DNA from: Cephalotus follicularis
Lineage: Eukaryota; Streptophyta; Magnoliopsida; Oxalidales; Cephalotaceae
Length of the DNA: 64,000 nucleotides
Reading direction: 5' to 3'
NCBI GenBank assembly: GCA_001972305.1
Contig: BDDD01003378.1
Location: forward strand, 62,001 to 126,000
In this document: one piece after another, positions 57,285 through 64,000 of the stretch
Position numbering within the stretch: position 1 is the first letter of the stretch
Layout of the letters: each line of letters opens with the position of its first letter
The notes under the pieces: generated by a model
Seen by the model: only the letters and a program-made list of their open reading frames with translations
Told to the model about the DNA's origin: nothing
The model's database searches: none
Program-made: the position numbers and the translations under genes

Positions 57285-59053
57285 TTTCTAGCAAAGTATA
57301 TATAACCTATAGGAAACAATGGAGATTATTAGCAAATATTCCATTTTCCATGTTACTACCATAACACTTGGTCTTTAGTGCTTATGGTTCCTCCCACTAT
57401 TCTAATCGTATCCCATACCTCCACGTGGAATTCAGGAGATCTGATCTCCTAGTGGGGATTGGAATCTACCTCAGCATATTATGGGTTCAGCTTTAGCATG
57501 ACAAACCATAACACCCAAGATAGGTAGGCTCACCTGCCAATTTACACAGCTCGGGATCTAATCCCACCTGCTCGTGTAAGATCCAATCATAGATTCATCC
57601 TACCAGCTAAATATGATCTCAGCTTTAGCATGACAAACAATTATAGCTAGTATAAGTCTACACCCATAATCCTCAAAGTAATACACATGTTTTGACACCC
57701 ACACGTTTACGTGTCCATGTGCAAAACATTGTGATTTCCTTGCAGTATCTAATACTGATGTTGACACAACAATAAACATATCACAGACCTTAGCTTTAGC
57801 TAACCATCCACAACATGTCAATGCCACTCAATGACAACTATGGAAGGTCACGTCGGGTCACTCTTAGTGTCTCTGGCGTTAAGACTTATTATTTTATCCT
57901 TGGATGGATTTTAGGTCTCACATTTTAATTAAGCCGATCCATTAATTAATTCGTTGGTTATCATAGCCAAATCCAATTAATTATAGCTTACATGCAATGA
58001 CATTATTGGACCAACTGTCCAACACCTGCATCTGAAGTACAACATAAAACATGGTTAGGCTAGGGACAATTCTATAGTGATTCACATGAGCCAATGTGAT
58101 CACCGGGTCTCCTAGGTGAACTATTTAATTCTACTTTATTACAAAGAATACCATGCATCCATGGCCTTCATCTCGGTCTTGCAACTTTCTTTATCTTCCT
58201 CTCAATCGATACTCATCCTTTTGCTTACAAAGCTTTATAATAAAATTTACATTTAAATTTTAAAGAAAAGAATCTATCCTAGATAGGAATCAAAAATAAG
58301 AAATTAAGGTGCTCGCAGGCCACAAAATTACAAACCCAATGAAATAATAAAGCAAATTAAACATCCACGAAAGAAACAAAAATCTAGGTCAAGTCCCACA
58401 GCCTACCATCATGCATATCATATCCAAAATAATATCTAATATAAAATTGAATGAAAAACTTAACAATTTTAATTTTCGATGGCTAATTGAATCAAATGTG
58501 GCATTTCTCGGTATAACTCCCACTAGATCAATGAAAATCCAATACCACTAGGATTACATACCAAGATTTTAAAATTCCGTACTTGTCACGTTGAAAGCGG
58601 CGAAGCTCTGCCTTAAGCGTCGGAGGTTACTGGCTATTTGTCGACGCTAACGTTGACGCTTTGGCGTAACCATCTACACTTCAAGCGAAGCATCATACGC
58701 ATGTGTCCCGACTATAGCGGCGACGCTTTATCATAAGCGTTGGCGTTTACTGGCTTAGCGTCGATGCCACTGTCGACACTTTGCATAACCCACTTTGCTT
58801 TAGACAAAGCGCCATCGCCCAATCCATTAAGCGTCGTTGTGTAAACAATTTCATCGACGGTTTACCTTGACCATTGGTGCTTAACGCAAACGTCAGCGCG
58901 TAAATGAATACCGTCAGCGCTTTATGTCCAACTGTCGACGCTTTACGCGAAACAGTTGACTGTTAGCCAGTTCAGGACACAACCAGAGTTCCAAAATAAT
59001 CCAAAATAGCCACAAAAAACCAAAAACAGTGTTTAACTGGGGTTGACTAGTTC
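57285..59053 (-). other. Copia-3 untranslated leader
   Basis: This 1.77-kb non-coding stretch lies between PBS and gag. On the plus strand it has three AGCTTTAGC(A/T) phrases near 57480, 57612 and 57788. They match the three AGCTATAGCT phrases of the Copia-2 leader and are accompanied by similar neighbouring words such as GATTGGATCTTA and AAGGAAATCACAATG. The GTCGAC array is at 58595-58955. A short open frame (57600-57827) is not recognisable. Confidence 0.8.
58595..58955. repeat. GTCGAC motif array in the Copia-3 leader
   Basis: TAAGCGTCGGAGG, TGTCGACGCTAACG, TTAGCGTCGATGCC, CTGTCGACACTTTG, TAAGCGTCGTTG, CTGTCGACGCTTTACG and others, 20-35 bp apart. It is better preserved than the equivalent array in Copia-2. 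Confidence 0.82.
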
Positions 59054-59065
59054 ACTCTGATACCA
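59054..59065 (-). promoter_or_regulatory. Primer-binding site of Copia-3
   Basis: Minus strand TGGTATCAGAGT, two bases from the LTR, 11 of 12 matches to the initiator-Met primer sequence. Confidence 0.9.
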
Positions 59066-59067
59066 AT

Positions 59068-61112
59068 TAAAAGAATAAAACTGAGTTTATAGTCATTTTA
59101 GGCATTAGTTGCATGGACTGTTCAACTTTAATTTTCATTAAAGTGGCTCAAAATAAAAAAAAACATCCATTATCTAACACCATAAATGAATACAAACAAC
59201 CTAGGATCGCTAATCAACAACCCATTTAAACAAACAGTTATATATACATATAGAGAAGGATAGAGTTTTATACCAAGCAACCAACTCCTTCCTTCAAGTA
59301 TCCGTTCTAAGACTTGAAGCTTTCACTCAGGAACGAACAGCAGGGGAATAACAAACAAACCAAAACCTATATTTCTAATCCTAGACTATGAACAATACAG
59401 GGAATGTAATGCTCAATGAAAGTAGTACACCACCTATAAAAATCAAGTTGTGGTGTGTTTTGGTATATTTTCTCTTCTCTCTATTTTTGTTCTTTAAGAA
59501 CCAAAAACCACAAGTTCTCTCCTTGGGTTTTCAATGTCCAAGTTCTTAAAAAACAACCCAGTCCTTTATACACATTTTGTAACTTCCCTCTCCTTATCCC
59601 CAGAGCTTGATCCACAATTATAGGATGATAATAACAGCCAAACGTGTTATCAGGATTTTATCCCATTTGAATGCAAATCCCTTTTCCATTTTGTCACCAT
59701 GACATATGGAATGGATAAGAGAACACATATGTCTTTTTTAACGTGTTATATTTTGTTGCTACTTATCATATTGGTTGTCTAACAACCAACACGTTGATCA
59801 CATGTAGCAGACTATGAAGAGAGAGATAAATAATAATCCAATTAATATTTATTACTTAATAAGAGATAAGACAATTAATAATACAATTATTAATTAATAC
59901 GAAAATAATATTAGTATATTATGTCAACTAATCAGTCACATAACATCACTAATACACCATAATATAACATGTGCCATCACACGTTATATAACTATACGAT
60001 ATATGTATCTGATACATATACTCGAGAAGCGGGACCCGAAAGTCCGGAATTAATCGGTAACGATGGTGTGTTACTAAGATGCCTTGCTCTTAAGTAAACT
60101 TACCAGAAATAGTCCTTGACTACTTTTAAGACCCTGAACCTATGACTACCATATTCCATGTGTGTAAATTAGTCCCTTGATTAATTTCCACAATTAAGTC
60201 CACTTCCCATACATCTGATACTTTATCCTGACAACAGCTACAATGTACTATAATCCCTCATCATCCTCGGCTCTGATCACGGCCTATGGTAAGGATACGT
60301 GTCAACCCTACATATGCCGGTATCTATAAATCCGTATTTTACCATCATGACTATCGACAAGCCTTTCTGGAAACCCTAGGTTCCAGCTCGCCATAACCTG
60401 ACCAGGTATTTCAAAGTCCACAATGAACACAAATACTATAGAGCCAATCACCCTCACATCAGGTGTGACGATCCCTTGTTGCGCACTCACTCACATTCAC
60501 ATAAATCCTGCAAGACCCAAAAGCTGCCTGTTTGCTAGTCCTGCGAAAGAATTGGGTAGGGCAGAAATCAAAGTCAGACAGTCTCTATACAATGCACAAA
60601 ACTTGCTAGACTCGTAGAGTCTATACACTACTTTCTCATATGGGAAACTCTACTGACACGGGATATGTGACCATCCAAATAGAATTCCCATGGTGGGTCA
60701 AATTCAGTGTACATGCTCCCCGCACGCACCCCGCATTAGCTTTAGGGTTCAACCCAAGGGCCAATAAGATACTCCACCCTCCCATTCGCGAGAGCAAGCA
60801 CAATACGGAAAGTTTGTCTTGTTCACAAATGCCCAAAGTAAGTGAACCCATGACTTGGAACAGTTTAGTCACAGGGAATAAGGAAGTCGCTCTCATAGCC
60901 CTTGGCTTGACAACCATCCCTTTGATGTGACAGGGCACCATATATGTAAGTAGTGTCATGCTTTGTTTAAGTGATAAAACATATACTGTTATGCCAATAA
61001 TAAATACAATTTTCACAATGTAACATGAATAGAACAAGACTGTATATCAAATGAGTAGAGCACAAGTACATCTAACCACCTAGTGCCTTGACGGGTCACA
61101 CTCTCTCTAACA
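59068..61112 (-). mobile_element. Copia-3, 5' LTR (right copy, 2045 bp)
   Basis: It starts TAAAAGAATAAAACTG and ends CTCTCTAACA; about 95% identical by eye to the left LTR minus LTR-B. The GAGAT target copy follows at 61113-61117, where Copia-2 RT resumes. The open frame 60640-60930 also exists in the left LTR (48780-49070), but this is expected of twin LTRs. Confidence 0.92.
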
Positions 61113-61185
61113 GAGATATGGCAAATGGAGGTCAAGACCGCGCTCTTAAATGGACATCTTGAAGATGACATTTATATGTCCCAAC
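61113..61185 (+). pseudogene. Copia-2 reverse transcriptase, catalytic block fragment
   Basis: It continues from 43745: EIWQMEVKTALLNGHLEDDIYMSQ. The catalytic Asp of the MDVKTA block is Glu here. It is cut after 73 bp by the next solo LTR; the target CCAAC is at 61181-61185. Confidence 0.9.
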
Positions 61186-63686
61186 TGTTAGGTTAGGGGT
61201 GTCCCTATATGCCATGAAATGGCTTTGTATATATATATACACTATTGATTTATACAAATTTTGAATTCCTTTTATATTGCATGTGCATATTTCTTTAATG
61301 GCAAGGATATGTGGCTCATCCCCACCAACCAAAAGGAACAGACTAATTATACGTAATTAAATGTATGCCACAATAGCGTGCTGTCACATTCAAAGGGTTG
61401 GATCTCTTGCCGAGAGGGCTATGAGAATGTGATCCTTATTCCATGTGACAAATCTTCCAACTCATAGGTTCACTTTCTTTGGGCCATTGTTGAACCACGA
61501 AGACTTGTCACGTTAATCTTGCTCTCGGGTTAGTAGTGGAGGTTGGTTATCTAGTAGCCAAATGGGTTTATCCCTAAAGCTAAATGTGAGGTGTATGCTA
61601 GAGAGCAGGACACTGAACAGACCCACCAATGGGAAACCTATTTAGATAGTCAATACCCAATGTCAATAGGATTTTGATGGTCTCGGTAGTGTATAGTCTA
61701 TGGTGACTAGTAGGTCTATAGCCTGCGTTGTCTCCTTTGACCTGAACAGCTGGCATGCATTATGTGGTAACTACTTGAATTTGATTTCTGCCCACCCCAG
61801 CACTAGCCAGGTGCTGGCAGAAGGGTTGTCTTTGGTTCTTGTGGGAGCTGCATTGAGATGTATGGGCGAATGCACAATACAGGATCGTTACACCTGGGCT
61901 GAGGGTGACTGGCTCTATTTATCTATGTACGTTGCAGACTTAAAAGTCCTGATCAGGCATAGGTGGACTGGGAACGAGAGGTTCCCGTGGGAGGTCTATC
62001 GATAGTCTAAGTGCGATCATAGATTCATAGCTATCATAGCACTACTAGGGGTGACATTCATCCAAATCCTAGGTTGTGATCGGAGCCATGTATGATGAGG
62101 GAAACATGACACATATGCCGATGACTAGATAAAGAGAATGACTATTCAGTCCATGATTGATAGACACGGTAATACATGGATCCAGGGGGTGACTGGCGCT
62201 CACACCGTGTGTGCTCTGATAGTCGGTGTACTATTAGAGAGCTCGTACCAGATGACGGGGTGCACTAAGAATTTATCATCAGACCAGAGAATGACGTGCT
62301 TTCGGGTCCTACCTGACTTTGAACGAGATATGTGACGGGACACATATTATTTAGTGAAAGGACAACATCATGGAAGATGTTGCTTGGCTAGTGAGTATTT
62401 CATTTGATGGATTTAGGTCCATGCAATACCATGATGAAATATTCCATACGAAGGCTTTTGAATGTACAAGAGATTGTTCTTTGTCTTGGGCGTCGACGCT
62501 ATGAGTGGACGTCGATGCCTATGTCTAGTTGGGCTGTTGGGCGTTAACGTGAAGGGATTGTGTTGACACTCGAAAAAATAGTAGCTTTACACATCGACGC
62601 CAAGAGGGCATCACGTCGACGTCCAAACTAGAAATCCGTTGGGCGTTAACGCTATGGAGAGCATGGCGTTGACAATTTAAAAACCTGTAGGTATGAGCGT
62701 TAATGCCATGGGGTTTTGGCATTGACTCGAAGACAAATGGACTGTTCGCCTATGTCATATTATCTGTGGCGTTGACGCCTTTTCGTAATGTGAGATGCTT
62801 GACATCGATGCCTTGATACGGCGTTGACGCCTAAAGATTATGATGTGTGCTACAGTAGGAGAGAGAAAGTCAGCACTAAATAAAGCTTGAGAGAAGCTTG
62901 CTACACACACTTCAGACTTTCTTCTTCTCTTTCTTCCCTGCGCCTCTCTTCTTCTTCCTGCTCACATACACGTCGATTCCTATCACCTATGCGTTGACGC
63001 CTACGTCACCTAGTGCGATAAAGCAACCATTTTCAAGCCTCCTTTCACCACTCAAAGGTCATAATAGGTGGAGATACTTTGTACACTACATCTTATCTAC
63101 ACCTAGAGTGATTTATACTAGGTTAAACACTTCGCCTTGCATTCTCCCATCCGTATCTTGTGGAGAAGCTTGGATCTTTTGGAGTTTTTTGGAATAAAGA
63201 GTAGAGGGATCTATCTTGAAGAAAGGAGTCTTCACCACCGGTAAGAATCCTTTTCTTCCTTCCTCTTGTGACGCCATGGCAGTGGGTTTTGGGGTTAGGG
63301 TGTGTGTACCCTATCCGGGCCTCCATGGTTGTTGTGTTACTTTCTTTGTCATCCCTTGGGGTTAGGGATGATGTGGGCGAGGGTTGATTGGGCTATGGCT
63401 AGGGTTTTGTATGTTCTTCCTTGTGAGACATTGTTAGTGTCCAATTCTCGGGTCTATGGACCCTAGCTTTATCGACCCGTTGTGCCCGATGCTTGGTTGT
63501 TAGTTTTGGTTTAATTCGATGTTGATTAGAGTTGCTTGGCATTTATTGGGACGATTCGGATTTAGATTAGGGCATCCCATTGCTTGAGGATTAATCTATT
63601 TGTGGAAAATTAAAGTTAATCGTCCCTACCCCCTATAGTCCGAATTGATAAGTCTTCCGCTGTGCTCGGGCTGAGCGTTCCCAACA
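61186..63686 (+). mobile_element. Solo LTR (2.5 kb), copia-like, nested in Copia-2 RT
   Basis: It starts TGTTAGGTTAGG and ends GTTCCCAACA, with a perfect duplication CCAAC (61181-61185 and 63687-63691). The intact Copia-3 sequence reads TCCCAACCCGAGGGG at this point. It has a GTCGAC array at 62488-62830, then a TATA-like CTAAATAAAG (near 62876) followed by a CT-rich leader-like stretch, which suggests plus orientation. The short TGTT...AACA ends are more copia-like than gypsy-like. It has no internal coding domain; open frames at 61700-62005 and 62898-63197 are unrecognised. Confidence 0.85.
62488..62830. repeat. GTCGAC/GTTAACGC motif array in the 61186-63686 solo LTR
   Basis: GGGCGTCGACGCTATG, GGACGTCGATGCC, GGGCGTTAACGTG, ACATCGACGCC, CACGTCGACGTCC, GGGCGTTAACGCTATGG and GGCGTTGACGCC, with one further GCGTTGACGCC near 62992. 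Spacing is 25-45 bp. Confidence 0.8.
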
Positions 63687-64000
63687 CCAACCTGAGGGGT
63701 TTACATCCAAGGAGTCTTCGCACATGTCGTGCAAGTTTCAAAGGTCGGTTTATGGCCTAAATCAAGCATCAAGAAGCTAGAACATACGTTTTGATGAGAC
63801 TATCAAGACTTTTGGCTTCGTTATAAACGTAGACGAGCCTTGCATCTGCCGAAAACAGGATGACTCCTGTATCACTTTCTTAGTACTATACATGGATGAC
63901 ATCCTACTCATTGGGAATGATGTCGGGATGTTGTAATCCGTGAAAGTATAGCTTGCCAAGAACTTCTCCATGAAAGATTTGGGAGAAGCCTCCTACATAC
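63687..64000 (+). pseudogene. Copia-2 reverse transcriptase, C-terminal part (continues beyond the window)
   Basis: It resumes with a PEGFxS-like block and KFQRSVYGLNQASR, then (after a stop) NIRFDETIKTFGF, CITFLVLYMDDILLIGNDVGML, and with two more stops KNFSMKDLGEASY, running off at 64000. The YMDD pair is intact. RNase H and the 3' LTR of Copia-2 should lie just to the right. Confidence 0.9.

Noticed and set aside
60640..60930. 96-codon frame repeated at 48780-49070 as a possible conserved gene
   Set aside because: The two copies lie in the twin LTRs of Copia-3, so similarity reflects LTR identity, not selection.
61700..62005. 101-codon frame in the 61186-63686 solo LTR
   Set aside because: There is no recognisable domain, it lies within an LTR bounded by a perfect TSD, and composition is ordinary.

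Overview
The window is repeat-derived plant DNA, most likely pericentromeric or another heterochromatic region of a flowering plant. I see no host protein-coding gene, rRNA or tRNA gene. Nearly every base can be assigned to a transposable element: a CACTA (En/Spm) DNA transposon with plant DUF4218/DUF4216 domains, Ty1/copia elements including a SIRE-type one, Ty3/gypsy elements with Tekay/Del-like gag, RT and LTR ends, a MITE, and a satellite array. The sequence does not identify the species.

Layout. 1-6.77 kb: a decayed CACTA element, broken by a 2.47-kb solo LTR (in an intron), a MITE and a 0.74-kb solo LTR. 6.77-13.19 kb: an LTR-A fragment leading into a satellite (101-bp unit, 613-bp higher-order repeat), which is split by a 3.7-kb solo LTR (LTR-A1). 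13.2-25.08 kb: Copia-1 (minus strand) with both LTRs, the right one split by a 2.85-kb solo LTR and then cut off. 25.08-28.74 kb: the gag, PBS and 5' LTR of Gypsy-A (minus), fused directly to the broken Copia-1 LTR. 28.74-64 kb: one old Copia-2 element (plus) that has received four insertions. A pol-less SIRE-like element (32.2-42.1 kb) itself carries Gypsy-B (33.45-38.69 kb). Copia-3 (43.7-61.1 kb), of the same family as Copia-2 but in opposite orientation, carries two solo LTRs (LTR-B and LTR-A2). A 2.5-kb copia-like solo LTR lies at 61.2-63.7 kb. Copia-2 RT resumes and runs off the right edge.

Most insertions were placed by matching 5-bp target-site duplications and by the exact point where the interrupted protein or LTR resumes, which gives a clear order of events. 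All polyproteins carry stops or frameshifts, and several catalytic residues are changed, so no autonomous element is visible.

The most unusual signal is a set of CpG-rich arrays built on a GTCGAC/CGTCGACG core. They recur in the LTRs or untranslated leaders of at least nine separately inserted elements from both the copia and gypsy superfamilies. Other points of interest are the satellite that appears to grow out of an LTR, the gag-only SIRE-type element, the Gypsy-B copy with mismatched ends but a perfect TSD, and the TG...TA ends of Copia-3.
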